This document shows positions 1 through 8,979 of a stretch of DNA of 64,000 nucleotides, one piece after another. Source of the stretch: Tunturiibacter empetritectus (GTDB lineage: Bacteria; Acidobacteriota; Terriglobia; Terriglobales; Acidobacteriaceae); contig NZ_JACCCU010000001.1 in assembly GCF_013410875.1 (NCBI RefSeq), positions 186,001 to 250,000 of the forward strand, in the 5' to 3' direction. How positions within the stretch are numbered: the first letter of the stretch is position 1; each line of letters starts with the position of its first letter. The notes beneath the pieces were generated by a model, which was given only the letters and a program-made list of their open reading frames with translations, did no database searches and had not been told where the DNA came from. Made by a program: the position numbers and the translations under genes.

Positions 1-2293
1 GGCGAAAGTTGCGAAGGACTGCGGGCATTCCGCCCATGTGGTCGCTGTGGGCGTGGCTCAGGGCAAGCACATCGAGCCGACGAAATCTGCGTGACCAGAG
101 ATACGGCGAGACGACCTCCTCGCCAACGTCGAAGCGGCTTGTCGCTTCTGCGGCCTCGGTGACCGCGCCGACGGGGCCGCCGGCATCGATCAGCATCGTT
201 GCGCCGTCGGGGCTGACGATGAAGATGGAGTCGCCCTGTCCAACGTCGATCGCTGTCACCTCCATCATGCCGGGTGAGACGATCGAATGCTCCGGCCATA
301 GCACGATCAAGGCGACTAGCGGCAGTACGACGACTGCAGCCGAGGCCCAGTTGCGGGATCGTCGCACGGCCCAGCAGGAGAAGGTCCACGCAATGATTGC
401 AAGGATTGCGACCCACCACGCTGGAGCGGGGACGCGCAGATCGGCTGCATGAACTGCACTGACGTGGCCGATCACTCCCGCAACTCCGTGGAGCAATAGG
501 GCCGTCATGGCGCCAGGCAGCAGCGCTAACAAGGGGCTGATGAGGGAGGCGCAAAATGTAACGACTGCGGTGGGAGCGAGAATGGCGACCAGCGGCACGC
601 TCAACATATTGGTGGGGACGGCGAACATGGTTGCGCGGTGGAAGTAGACTGCCATCGGCAAGACCATTACCATCTCGGCCACTACGCCTATCAACGACAA
701 CTCCAACGCCCAGAGACTGCAACGAATCAGTGTGGGCAACAACTCGCTGGACCATTGGCCGAGCACCTTGGCAATGGCCGCGCTCCCCATCCGCAGCATC
801 AGGCGAAACTGCGCCACTTGCGGGGGCAGGCCCGTGTCGATCCACTTGTCCCATAGGTTCTCCGCGGCGTTGGCATAGGGAAGAAAGCTGCGCTCGCCCA
901 ATGGAATCGCGATGCCGCCGATTGCGACGATCGCGAGGAACGTCATCTGGAAGCTGGCTTCGAATAGCGCGCTCGGAGATAACACCAGGACAGCCAGTGC
1001 TGCGGCTCCTAGAGCGTTCAGTACGTTGCGATCCCGACTCAAAAGACGCGCCATGAGAAAGACCGTTGTCATGAAGAGCGCTCGTTGTACGGGAGCGCCA
1101 AAGCCGGTCAGCAACGCGTAGCCAAAGGTCAAGGCGATGGTAAGCGACGTTGCGAGCCAATCATGCAGTCTGAGCCGGCGGGCCAGCCAGAAGACGAGGC
1201 CAGCGAGTAGGCCGACGTGCATTCCTGAGACCACAAAGAGATGAAATGAACCTGTGCGCTCGAAGCCTACGCGTTGAGTTTTATTGAGGCCGGCGCGGTC
1301 GCCAAACAGCATTGCGTTGAGCATCCCTGCGTCGTCCGCGCTGAGCCGCAGGATGTTTGGAAGTCCTCGATTCGCCTTCGAGTGCACATAGCCAAGCACG
1401 CGACCCGAAGCCCAGCTTTGTGCTGCGAAGATCCTGCATTGCCACTGTGCTGCGCGTTCGGACTGCGTCGCAAGTGTCGAGCTGGATTCGTCAAGGACGG
1501 AGACCTTCGAGGTACGCACGCTGGCATGAGCGCCGATTTCCTGTGCAAGCAGGTAGTCTGCGTACTGCCACGCGCCAGGGTCACGGTAGTACTCGGCCAC
1601 CTTCAGTCGCATGGGAGCCTGCACCAGGTCGCCACACTTCAGCGTGGGAAGCGGTTGACTGGCAGATACGGCGAGACCTGTAACGGCGGCGTTCGTTGCA
1701 AGCTTGTCAGGAACGACATTCATGCGCACGCCACCTTTGATAGGGGCCATCCATGCAACGTCTGGCGTTACCTCCTCCACCGCATCGACTTGAATATCGA
1801 CTGAGAGTGCGCCGATAGCCGCCGCCTCCTCGTCAGCCTCTTTCTCCGGCCACCAACCTGCTTCCTTATCCTGATCCGAGTTTTCCTGTAGGGGAGCTAA
1901 CTCGCGAACCCGTACGACGCGTCCTCTGACTTGTCGGCTCAGTCCGTCTGCATACGCTTTCAGAGCGTGTTGAGTAGGCGGAGCGGGCTGCACCTCCGCG
2001 CAGAAGAGTCCAAGGGCCATCCAAACCGCTGCCAGAGGGACGATTGCGATCCGGAAAGACCATCGCAGGCTGGCTAGCGTCAGACCGCACAAGAGTGAGA
2101 TGGCAACGAGGACAATGACAGTTGGTGCGTGATTCCGTGCCATCACTTCGCCCAGAGCAAACCAGCAGACCGCCGTCAGCAGAGGAGCGCGACGGAACTT
2201 GAGCTGGGGAACGCGTGCGACTGCCTTCGGCCAGAGATCGGGGTTCGGCTCGTTGGTTCTTCCGGTCTTCGTTGCTCTGCCTGCGGACCGCAC
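1..2293 (-). CDS. comEC: ComEC/Rec2-type DNA uptake channel protein, C-terminus cut by window edge
   Basis: This is the inner-membrane channel that carries single-stranded DNA into the cytoplasm during natural transformation. The reading frame is open from a GTG at 2293, which directly follows TGA TAA stop codons in the same frame, to the left edge (about 764 codons). I read an N-terminal DUF4131-type region, the competence-domain signature FHLFVVSGMHVG near residues 349-360 (Met358), hydrophobic segments, and the metallo-beta-lactamase motif HAHSDHMGG with Met at residue 753. The end of the metallo-beta-lactamase domain lies outside the window. The gene follows rlmD by 32 bp in the same direction and is the last visible gene of the nadC run. 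The start could also be a slightly later GTG or ATG. Confidence 0.9.
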   Translation of the reverse strand, partial: MRSAGRATKTGRTNEPNPDLWPKAVARVPQLKFRRAPLLTAVCWFALGEVMARNHAPTVIVLVAISLLCGLTLASLRWSFRIAIVPLAAVWMALGLFCAEVQPAPPTQHALKAYADGLSRQVRGRVVRVRELAPLQENSDQDKEAGWWPEKEADEEAAAIGALSVDIQVDAVEEVTPDVAWMAPIKGGVRMNVVPDKLATNAAVTGLAVSASQPLPTLKCGDLVQAPMRLKVAEYYRDPGAWQYADYLLAQEIGAHASVRTSKVSVLDESSSTLATQSERAAQWQCRIFAAQSWASGRVLGYVHSKANRGLPNILRLSADDAGMLNAMLFGDRAGLNKTQRVGFERTGSFHLFVVSGMHVGLLAGLVFWLARRLRLHDWLATSLTIALTFGYALLTGFGAPVQRALFMTTVFLMARLLSRDRNVLNALGAAALAVLVLSPSALFEASFQMTFLAIVAIGGIAIPLGERSFLPYANAAENLWDKWIDTGLPPQVAQFRLMLRMGSAAIAKVLGQWSSELLPTLIRCSLWALELSLIGVVAEMVMVLPMAVYFHRATMFAVPTNMLSVPLVAILAPTAVVTFCASLISPLLALLPGAMTALLLHGVAGVIGHVSAVHAADLRVPAPAWWVAILAIIAWTFSCWAVRRSRNWASAAVVVLPLVALIVLWPEHSIVSPGMMEVTAIDVGQGDSIFIVSPDGATMLIDAGGPVGAVTEAAEATSRFDVGEEVVSPYLWSRRFRRLDVLALSHAHSDHMGGMPAVLRNFR

Positions 2294-2325
2294 TTATCAA
2301 CCATTTCACCACAAGGTGGCCACGT

Positions 2326-3618
2326 TTATCTGCGCAGAATCACGATCGTCTCAAGATGAAACGTCTGAGGAAACAGGTCGACCAAGTGGAGTTCTTCGAG
2401 GTTGTAGCCCGCGTCTACCAGCATTTTCAGGTCTCGAGCCAGAGTTACGGGATCGCAGGAGACGTAGACGATCTCGGGGGCCGCAACGCGCGCGAGGAGT
2501 GCGCAAACCTCGGCTCCGACACCGGCCCGCGGAGGGTCCACGACGATCAACTGAGGGCGTTCTCGCTGCACCACAGCCTGACGGAGGAATTCAATGGTGG
2601 TGGCTTCGATGGCGTGCCTGCCTGTTCCTTTGAAGGATTTGATCAGATCGGTGGCGGCGGCTTCGACGGCTACGACCTGCTGAAACGTCTTCGCCAGTGC
2701 TCGAGAAAATAATCCCACGCCTGCGTATAGATCCCATGCTAGTTGTCCCTGACGATTTGTTGCGACGATCCGGACAAGCTCCTCGATGAGAAAGCGGTTG
2801 ACCTGGAAGAAGGCGCCGCGGCTCACCCAGTAGTCTTCGTTTCCTGCCTGATAACTCAAGCCTTGTGCTCCCCAACTCTCTAAAGGACGCGGCTTCTGTA
2901 GCTGTCGCTGTGGTCCTGCGGGTTTTAGGAGAGAGGTGCCAGCTCCCGTGAGCTCTGGCACGAGCTGTTTCATGCGGTCACACAATGGGGCTAACCCAGG
3001 TTGATCTTTTCGGACAAAGACGGTCATCTGCAGCTTCTTTTCGTCGGCTGTTGTAAAAAACTCCGCTTCGACAGCGTTGAGTAGCCAGCGACTTGAAGCA
3101 GTGTTCTCTGTCGCCACTTGCAAGAGGCTTTGAGCCGCGCGCCACAGCAACGGCGCAGTGATGGGGCACTCCTGAATCGCAAGAAACACATTGGTGCCCT
3201 GCCGGTTGTAGCCGACTTTCAGGATGGAGTCCAGCTCTTCGAGCCGCAGGCGCATACGATTTCTGTAAGCCCAGGGAGCCGCGGAATGAAGCTGAATCTC
3301 AGGTAGCGTTTTCAACCCGGCACGTTCGAGCGTCTCCTGCAGGATGGATGCCTTCATCTTCACCTGCGCGGGATATTGGGTGTGCTGGTAGTGACATCCA
3401 CCACACTCTCCGAAGTGTGGACACGCTGGCTGGACACGGTCTACCGAATCCTCCAGCACCTGCAGAAGAGAGGCTTCCTCAAAGTTCTTTTTCTGCTGCT
3501 GAATCTGGACCTCGACCAATTCGCCTGGTAGCACGAAGGGTATAAAGACAGAATCTCCATCGGACTGATGAGCAAGGCAAGCTCCGCCATAGATTGCTTT
3601 TTCAATTTGTAACTTCAT
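2326..3618 (-). CDS. rlmD: 23S rRNA (uracil-5-)-methyltransferase, RlmD/RumA family
   Basis: A predicted SAM-dependent enzyme that methylates C5 of a uridine in 23S rRNA. The 430-residue protein starts with a TRAM-type beta-barrel segment. It then has the iron-sulfur cysteines CPHFGECGGC near residues 86-95, followed by YQH. The methyltransferase core has DLYAGVGLFSRA, VVDPPRAGV and the catalytic-loop sequence YVSCDPVTLARDL. Length is normal for the family. Its ATG overlaps the stop of the upstream gene (ATGA), so translation is probably coupled. RumA, RlmC and TrmA paralogues are hard to separate by eye, so the target uridine is inferred. Confidence 0.9.
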   Translation of the reverse strand: MKLQIEKAIYGGACLAHQSDGDSVFIPFVLPGELVEVQIQQQKKNFEEASLLQVLEDSVDRVQPACPHFGECGGCHYQHTQYPAQVKMKASILQETLERAGLKTLPEIQLHSAAPWAYRNRMRLRLEELDSILKVGYNRQGTNVFLAIQECPITAPLLWRAAQSLLQVATENTASSRWLLNAVEAEFFTTADEKKLQMTVFVRKDQPGLAPLCDRMKQLVPELTGAGTSLLKPAGPQRQLQKPRPLESWGAQGLSYQAGNEDYWVSRGAFFQVNRFLIEELVRIVATNRQGQLAWDLYAGVGLFSRALAKTFQQVVAVEAAATDLIKSFKGTGRHAIEATTIEFLRQAVVQRERPQLIVVDPPRAGVGAEVCALLARVAAPEIVYVSCDPVTLARDLKMLVDAGYNLEELHLVDLFPQTFHLETIVILRR

Positions 3619-4331
3619 TCGTGGCTCATATAAAAGAGGCTGAGGCGAGGCAGTCGGCGCGCTTCCAGCAACCGCTTCTGAAGAAACTGCTGCTGTACTT
3701 GTTTGATCTGGACGGCCTGCATCTTGCCGCGGTAAGGCGCCAGTTCGCGAGCCGCCTGTTCGCGTAAGGCGACCAATTCGTCTTCAGGCGCGGCGGTCAT
3801 CAAAGCGGCAAACATCTTCTCTTCGAGCACGCTGAGCGTCCTATCGAGCTCTTCGAGCGAATGCGTCGTTTCACCGCGCAGGCCGGTGGCCAGGGCTCGC
3901 AGTCTCGCTGCGACTTCGGAGGCCATTGCGTCTGCCGGCGGAGTCAGCTTTGCCGACTCGATTGCTGCAGCGTTGTCGTCTAGGTATCGTCCAACGCGTT
4001 CGGTCTCGAAGCCGCTCTCTGCTGTCTGAGTGTTCGGTGTAGGAGCCGCACCGATAGACGCTTCCATCGCCTGCTCCACGGCCTCCATCACACTCTGGGC
4101 GCACCACGCCAAGCCGTTCACCTTGCGCGTTCTTGTTGTGGCGCGAAGAGCTTTCGCATCATGTTTGTCGAAGGCGTTATCGATTCCGCGTAATACCGCT
4201 TCCAGAGGCACGCCGGCTTCCCGCCATGTCTCGATCAGAGCCCAATCCAAGGTAGAGAGCATCAGGAGCGAGCCGCGGCGCTGCTGAAAGCGTTCCTCGA
4301 TCTCCGTGAAGTAGTTGAAGTAGTTCTGCAT
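3615..4331 (-). CDS. Conserved-looking hypothetical protein between coaX and rlmD
   Basis: I do not recognise this protein. From the ATG at 4331 it is 238 residues, starting MQNYFNYFTEIEERFQQRRG. It is mostly helical and charged, with Glu/Arg-rich stretches and no signal peptide, membrane segment or cysteine pair. An upstream TTG at 4415 would add 28 residues and overlap coaX, but the ATG has a plausible purine-rich stretch (AGAG) before it. The gene ends in a 4-bp overlap with rlmD. The N-terminal half (LDWALIETWREAGVPLEAVL) resembles small helical modules that read out DNA or RNA, but that is only an impression. The tight operon position argues it is real. Confidence 0.75.
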   Translation of the reverse strand: MQNYFNYFTEIEERFQQRRGSLLMLSTLDWALIETWREAGVPLEAVLRGIDNAFDKHDAKALRATTRTRKVNGLAWCAQSVMEAVEQAMEASIGAAPTPNTQTAESGFETERVGRYLDDNAAAIESAKLTPPADAMASEVAARLRALATGLRGETTHSLEELDRTLSVLEEKMFAALMTAAPEDELVALREQAARELAPYRGKMQAVQIKQVQQQFLQKRLLEARRLPRLSLFYMSHE

Positions 4332-4386
4332 TGAATCTCTACAGCTTAAGCCAGCGCGGACGAGCGTGCCTAAACGTGCTTCGTAG

Positions 4387-5202
4387 TTAGGTCCCGCGCT
4401 TTTTGTGCCGGTCAAGATTGCGCTCGTAGATGAGGCGCAGTCCGGTCAACGTCAGCAACTCATCCACTGCTCCGATGTACTTCGATCCGCCGGCAATGAG
4501 TTTTGCGAGGCCGCCAGTGGCAACGGTCTTGGTCTCGGGTCCCATCTCGGCGATCATGCGTTCGAGGATGCCGTCGACGAGCCCGATGTAGCCGTAATAA
4601 AGGCCAATCTGGATGTTGTCGACAGTTCCAGTTCCGATGACCTTCGCGGGTTTTTTAATATCGATTCGCGGCAGCCGGGCCGCCCGCGAGAACAGGGCAT
4701 CGGCCGAGATGCCTAGTCCAGGGGCGATCGCGCCGCCGAGGAACTCGCCTTTTTTTGAGAGCACGTCGAAGGTTGTTGCAGTGCCCATATCCACCACGAT
4801 GCACGGTCCTCCGAAGCGCTCGAAGGCCGCGATGCAGTTGACGATCCGGTCGGCGCCGAGCTCTGCGGGGTTATCCGTCAAGACGGGAATGCCGGTCTTC
4901 ACGCCAGGTTCGACGAAGACGGGCCTAACATGAAAGTACAGCTCGCAGACCTGGCGCAGGGTTGAGTCCAGTGGGGGGACTACTGAGGAGATCGCGATGC
5001 CGTCGACTACTCCAATCTCCAGCCCTTTTAAGCCGAAGAGATTGCGCAGGAGAATGCCGAACTCATCGCTGGTCAGTTTCGACGAGGGTGTTGTGATGCG
5101 CCAGTTCGCCACCAACTCCGGCCCCGTCGCCGTTGCTTCGTTGGCCAGCCGGTAGAGCCCGAGAACCGTGTTGGTGTTGCCCACATCCATTGCCAGTAGC
5201 AT
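4387..5202 (-). CDS. coaX: Type III pantothenate kinase
   Basis: Phosphorylates pantothenate in the first step of coenzyme A synthesis. At 271 residues it has the expected length. Motifs of the ASKHA-fold CoaX family are visible: DVGNTNTVLG at residues 6-15, an ELGADRIVN segment, the phosphate-binding DMGTATTFD, and GGAIAPGLGIS. Unlike PanK-I or PanK-II, this family is insensitive to CoA feedback and uses a monovalent cation (family knowledge). It lies 26 bp after birA in the same direction. The birA-coaX pairing is common in several phyla. Confidence 0.95.
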   Translation of the reverse strand: MLLAMDVGNTNTVLGLYRLANEATATGPELVANWRITTPSSKLTSDEFGILLRNLFGLKGLEIGVVDGIAISSVVPPLDSTLRQVCELYFHVRPVFVEPGVKTGIPVLTDNPAELGADRIVNCIAAFERFGGPCIVVDMGTATTFDVLSKKGEFLGGAIAPGLGISADALFSRAARLPRIDIKKPAKVIGTGTVDNIQIGLYYGYIGLVDGILERMIAEMGPETKTVATGGLAKLIAGGSKYIGAVDELLTLTGLRLIYERNLDRHKKRGT

Positions 5203-5228
5203 GGTTCGAATCTCCCACCCTGTTCGGT

Positions 5229-6047
5229 CTAGAACGGACGAACTCCGCCGGAGAGTACCGTATGCAGCTCTCCATCGTCTCCTGCGATACGCAAAAAGCC
5301 GCGAGGGTCGAGCCCTGTCGTCACGCCAGTATATCCGCCGTCCTCGTCGACTCGAACGCGTTTGCCTCGCACCCAGCTTGACGCTGCTTCAAATCTCTCT
5401 AACAGGGAGGGGCGCGTGGAAGCTTCACGGAGCTCATCCTCGAGAAGGTGAATCTCTTCGTCGAGAGCGCGCAGAAGTTCGATCAGTACGCGTTCCCGTG
5501 GATGCGAACTTCCGCCTTCGCGGCGCAGCGAGGTGGCGAAGGGTTCAATTTCGGCAGGGAAGTTGCTGTGATTTACATTGATGCCGATCCCTATGACGGC
5601 GTATCGAAGCATCGTGGGAGTGTCAGACTGCGAGGGAATCGAGGAGGTTTCGACCAGGATGCCTCCGCATTTTTTTTCATCGAGAAGAAGATCATTGGGC
5701 CAACGAATATCTGGTCTAAGGCCTGTTACGGCGGCGATGGCTGCTTGCGCAGCAAGGCCGGTTGCTAGGGATAGCCAGAGTGCGTCGACTAAGGCTATTT
5801 GCGGGCGAAGGAGCACGCTTAGGTAAAGCCCGTCGCCGGGTATGGAGTGCCAGGTGTTGCCGCCGCGCCCTCGCCCTGCGGTTTGCTCATCGGCGACCCA
5901 CACGCTGCCATGCGATGCGCCTGCTTGTGCGGCTTCCAACGCCAGCAAGTTGGTGGACCCAACCGTTGGGAGATGCTGCAGATGGCCGGCGAAGGGGGAG
6001 CGGGCGAGTGCAGCGACAATGGAGGAAAGATCGAACGAATCAGCCAC
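5229..6047 (-). CDS. birA: Biotin--[acetyl-CoA-carboxylase] ligase, group I (no HTH)
   Basis: Activates biotin to biotinyl-AMP and transfers it to the carrier lysine of biotin-dependent carboxylases. The 272-residue protein carries the substrate signature QTAGRGRGGNTWHS, followed by GLYLSVLLRP, the catalytic-domain segment RWPNDLLLDEKKCGGILVE, and IGIGINVNH. A C-terminal SH3-like segment ends in GELHTVLSGGVRPF. The N-terminal winged helix of E. coli BirA is absent, so it should not act as a biotin-operon repressor. It begins 7 bp after the nadC stop, consistent with one transcript. Confidence 0.95.
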   Translation of the reverse strand: MADSFDLSSIVAALARSPFAGHLQHLPTVGSTNLLALEAAQAGASHGSVWVADEQTAGRGRGGNTWHSIPGDGLYLSVLLRPQIALVDALWLSLATGLAAQAAIAAVTGLRPDIRWPNDLLLDEKKCGGILVETSSIPSQSDTPTMLRYAVIGIGINVNHSNFPAEIEPFATSLRREGGSSHPRERVLIELLRALDEEIHLLEDELREASTRPSLLERFEAASSWVRGKRVRVDEDGGYTGVTTGLDPRGFLRIAGDDGELHTVLSGGVRPF

Positions 6048-6054
6048 GCTGCCC

Positions 6055-6939
6055 TCAGTAGATGTCCGCTGTTATGCGCATGCTCAGGTCAACTGCAACG
6101 GCTGAGTGGGTGAGTGCGCCGACGGAGACGAAGTCCACTCCGGCTAAGGCGTAGTCACGCACCGTCTTCAGATTCATGTTGCCGGAGGCTTCAACTGGGA
6201 CGTTTGGCAGGGTGGCGCGAATTTGCTTGACCGCTTTCTTTACCTGCGAAGGAGTCATGTTGTCGAGCAGGATGGACTCTGCACCGCCAGCGATAGCTTG
6301 GTCTAATTCTGCCTGGCTGCGGGCTTCGACCTGCACGACCTGGCCTGTCTTTCGGCCTTCGAGGGCGCGCTCGAGTACTGTTGGAAGGCCGCCGCCGAGG
6401 GAGATGTGATTGTTCTTGATGAGGATTCCGTCCTGCAGATCGAGGCGATGATTGACGCCGCCGCCGCAGCAGACGGCGTATTTATCGAGAACGCGCAGGC
6501 CTGGTATGGTTTTTCGCGTATCGAGGACTTTTGTCTTGGTGCCGGCGACTGCTTTTACGAACTCGTTGGTGAGTGTTGCGATGCCGCTCATGCGCTGCAT
6601 GAGGTTGAGGATGACGCGCTCGCAGGAGAGGATGGCTGCAGCGTTATGGCGAATCACGGCGAGGGTTTGGCCCTTCTTCACGCTTACGCCGTCAAAGATC
6701 TCGGGGTGGCTGATGACCTCGAAACGCCCGGTTGACGCGGTCTGCATCTTGGCGAAGATATCGAGAAAGACGGGGATACAGCCTAGTCCGGAGACGACGC
6801 AGGCCTGCTTGGCGATGATGGTGCCGGAGGCGCGGAGATTGGGTGGGATGGTGAGAGCGGTGGTAACGTCGTTGGCGACTTTGTCTTCAGCCAGGGCAGC
6901 TTCAAGGATGGTGCGAATCCGTTTGCTCTTCCAGTCCAT
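6055..6939 (-). CDS. nadC: Nicotinate-nucleotide pyrophosphorylase (carboxylating), QPRTase
   Basis: Converts quinolinate and PRPP to nicotinate mononucleotide, CO2 and pyrophosphate in de novo NAD synthesis. The 294-residue protein shows the family segments RVILNLMQRMSGIAT, DTRKTIPGLRVLDKYAV, the GGGVNHRLDL loop with NHRL, the ILIKNNH lysine, and EASGNM followed by GVDFVSVGALTHS. It is the first gene of the leftward run nadC-birA-coaX-unknown-rlmD-comEC. No nadA or nadB lies in the window. An unusual C/A-rich leader precedes it (see 6955-7200). Confidence 0.96.
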   Translation of the reverse strand: MDWKSKRIRTILEAALAEDKVANDVTTALTIPPNLRASGTIIAKQACVVSGLGCIPVFLDIFAKMQTASTGRFEVISHPEIFDGVSVKKGQTLAVIRHNAAAILSCERVILNLMQRMSGIATLTNEFVKAVAGTKTKVLDTRKTIPGLRVLDKYAVCCGGGVNHRLDLQDGILIKNNHISLGGGLPTVLERALEGRKTGQVVQVEARSQAELDQAIAGGAESILLDNMTPSQVKKAVKQIRATLPNVPVEASGNMNLKTVRDYALAGVDFVSVGALTHSAVAVDLSMRITADIY

Positions 6940-6954
6940 TCTCTAATCCTAAAC

Positions 6955-7200
6955 CTCTTGGTTTTGCAGAAAAAAATATGGGCGTTGTGGCGGGGAGTTT
7001 TTGCTGTTTTTGGGTTGTTTTCGAGGGGGGTTTTGGGGAAAGTGGGTGTTTTGGCGTGGTGTTTTGCTGGTGAGATCGTGGTGGTTCGGTGGTGAAAGGT
7101 GGTGTTTTAGCTGCGTGCTTTTGGGGAGCAGAAAATGCGCCATTTTTTTCGGAGATTTTTCTGTGGAAAATCTTTAATTGGGAAGAGAGGAGGGTTTTGT
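6955..7200 (-). promoter_or_regulatory. C/A-rich low-complexity leader upstream of nadC
   Basis: On the coding strand of nadC this stretch is made mostly of C and A, and the top strand is therefore G/T-rich. Top-strand G runs lie at 6992-6995, 7012-7014, 7025-7030, 7035-7038 and 7043-7045, close to a G-quadruplex pattern. A frame from 7143 to 6949 could encode a 64-residue Pro/Lys/Asn/His-rich peptide (starts MAHFLLPKSTQLKHH), but its composition is what the biased sequence would give in any case. I treat it as an untranslated leader or promoter region. No -10/-35 pair stood out. Confidence 0.4.
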
Positions 7201-7242
7201 GGGTGCACCGATGTTCCCATCTCAGGAGCGAGATGCTTAGTT

Positions 7243-7391
7243 CGCCCTGCGCGGGCCGCGCCCACTTCGTGGGGTGTATACCGGCTTCGCCCCCGGCCTC
7301 CCGATGGTCGGCTGATATTTCATCGCGACCAACAGGAGCGCTAACCGAAGGGGTATACACGTCACGAAGTGACCGCACCGCGCGTAGCGGC
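7243..7391. repeat. Nested-palindrome interspersed repeat, copy A
   Basis: About 150 bp of imperfect inverted repeat. The left arm ends in CACTTCGTGGGGTGTATACC and the right arm begins GGTATACACGTCACGAAGTG. Between them is a second inverted pair, TCCCGATGGTCGGC with GCGACCAACAGGAGCG. It shares the cores CACGAAGTGACCGC, GTATAC and GGTCG...CGACC with copies at 15566, 43171 and 62537. The outermost arm present in copies C and D is replaced here by a diverged GC-rich pair. It lies between nadC and the DUF2252 gene and codes for nothing evident. Confidence 0.8.
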
Positions 7392-7415
7392 CCGCCGGCA
7401 GGCTGCTCTTCTTCA

Positions 7416-8621
7416 CTAGGCGGTTGCGTAGAGGCGGCAGTGTTCGAGGTAGGCGGTCTCGTGGCTGGCGATGAGCTCGACGATGCTGGTCCACATCCAG
7501 CCTGGGGCGTTGAGGGTCTTCGACTGGTTTTTGGTCAGCTCGGCGGCCCAGTGTTTGCGGGTGGCGGCGTCCATCTGGCGGGCGTGGGCTTTGCCGACGA
7601 TGCAGGCGAGGTAGCTAGCGGCGTTGACGGCCTCTTCGCGCGTGAGACGGTCGATCTCTAGCTTGAGGTCCTGAGGCATAAGCTCGCGCAGGACGACGGG
7701 ACGGCCTAGGAACTTTGCGGCGAGCATGCGTTCGCCGAGATACGGAGACAGGTTCGAGGCGCCGGTGACGACCCGCTGGGCGAAGTCTTTAGGCATGTCG
7801 GCGTTTTTGGCTGCCGGGGCGGCGGCTCGCACGGCCTCTTTGATGTCGACGAGGCAGTACTCCTTGTCCTTCTTTGGCCCTACGCCGAGCAGGACGGCGT
7901 AGCGAAGACGCCCGAGGGAGCTGCAACCCTTCATCCAGTAGGCGGCGTCGAGCACACGGATCTTCGCGTCGTCGTCGCGATGTTTGAGCGAGGTGATGAG
8001 CTTGCGGGCGTCTTCGTTCTTGAAGAGCTTTTCGATCTCTTCCTTTTCTTCTTCGGAGAGTGTCCAGAAGCGATCGCCAAGGGGGATGGTCGGCTCGACG
8101 TCCTCGATGCGCTCCTGCGCCAGATGACGCCATTCGCGATTGACGGCTTGGCGAAGCACGGTCTCGACGGGGCGCAGGTTTTCCGGGGTCTTCTTTACCT
8201 TTGTAGCGACGTGTGGGATCAGGGCGCTGCGGTATCCCTGGACCATCTGCTCCATCATGAGGGCGGTGGTGACACCGGGAAGGTCGGAGCCGCGGGCGGC
8301 GGTGGCGAGGGAGAGGCCGAGGCGGATGAGATCGTGCGCGGGGTTGCCGATGACGGTCTGGTCGAGGTCGCGGATCTCGATCTCAACTTTGCCGTCGGAG
8401 TTGGCGACGGGGCCGAGGTTGCCTACGTGGCAGTCGCCACAGATCCAGACGGGAGGGCCTTGGGGGAGCTTGCGGGCGGAGTCTTCCTTGAGCCACTGGT
8501 AGAACTGGAGGGTGTTTCCACGGACATAGGCGTGGGCAGAGCGTGCCATCTTGAGGCGACGGCGTTCTTCGAGTATGGCTTGGCGATCGGCTGGCTTGAT
8601 TTCAACTACTTTTTTCCGCAT
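7416..8621 (-). CDS. DUF2252 family protein
   Basis: A member of the DUF2252 family, whose biochemical role is not established. Its fold resembles aminoglycoside-phosphotransferase-like kinases (family knowledge). The 401-residue protein contains the family signatures FYQWLKED, VWICGDCHVGNLG, EIEIRDLDQTVIGNPAHDL and, in the second half, GCSSLGRLRYAVLLGVG. The GDCHVGN and DLDQ segments look like the conserved active-site positions. I chose the ATG at 8621; a TTG at 8624 is directly upstream. It appears to be a single-gene unit, with repeat copy A downstream of its stop. Confidence 0.88.
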   Translation of the reverse strand: MRKKVVEIKPADRQAILEERRRLKMARSAHAYVRGNTLQFYQWLKEDSARKLPQGPPVWICGDCHVGNLGPVANSDGKVEIEIRDLDQTVIGNPAHDLIRLGLSLATAARGSDLPGVTTALMMEQMVQGYRSALIPHVATKVKKTPENLRPVETVLRQAVNREWRHLAQERIEDVEPTIPLGDRFWTLSEEEKEEIEKLFKNEDARKLITSLKHRDDDAKIRVLDAAYWMKGCSSLGRLRYAVLLGVGPKKDKEYCLVDIKEAVRAAAPAAKNADMPKDFAQRVVTGASNLSPYLGERMLAAKFLGRPVVLRELMPQDLKLEIDRLTREEAVNAASYLACIVGKAHARQMDAATRKHWAAELTKNQSKTLNAPGWMWTSIVELIASHETAYLEHCRLYATA

Positions 8622-8979
8622 CAACCAGTATTAGCAGAAAATTAATATGCGAGGAGTGGCTTACGGCCCGATAGACACGCTGACTGAAACTTTTTTTGAT
8701 AGTGGGGCAGCTTGATGTGAACGGCTTAACTTGCCGAAGACCCGACTTACGGGAAGTTCCTTCAGTTGGTCAATACAAGCGCGGTTGTCGTTACGTATCC
8801 GGCCGGATGCTTTTCAACCGAGGTTGATGAGTGCATTGCCTGTTCTCGACGGGCGGGTCTGTGAACGTTTCAAGAAGGTATGTCGCTCATGAAACCGACT
8901 TGTGATAGCATTGCAAGCGTTTTTGTTTCCAACACTTACAGGAAAAGATATGTATCCCGCTGTCGTTCCAGGAGATCAT
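8622..8979. other. Intergenic region, divergent promoters presumed
   Basis: This gap separates the leftward DUF2252 gene from the rightward amidohydrolase remnant. I see no gene, RNA or terminator. The segment GATAGCATTGCAAGCGTTTT at 8906-8925 contains a TGCAAGCG half-site reminiscent of LacI-family operators, but it lacks a second symmetric half. A good ribosome binding site (AGGAG, 8970-8974) lies 5 bp before the ATG at 8980. Confidence 0.4.

Noticed and set aside
5200..5222. A tRNA T-arm-like sequence (GGTTCGAATCTCCCACC)
   Set aside because: No complementary stem or other cloverleaf arms; it lies at the coaX start.
8906..8925. Possible LacI-type operator (TTGCAAGCGTTTT)
   Set aside because: Only one half-site is present and no LacI-family gene is near.
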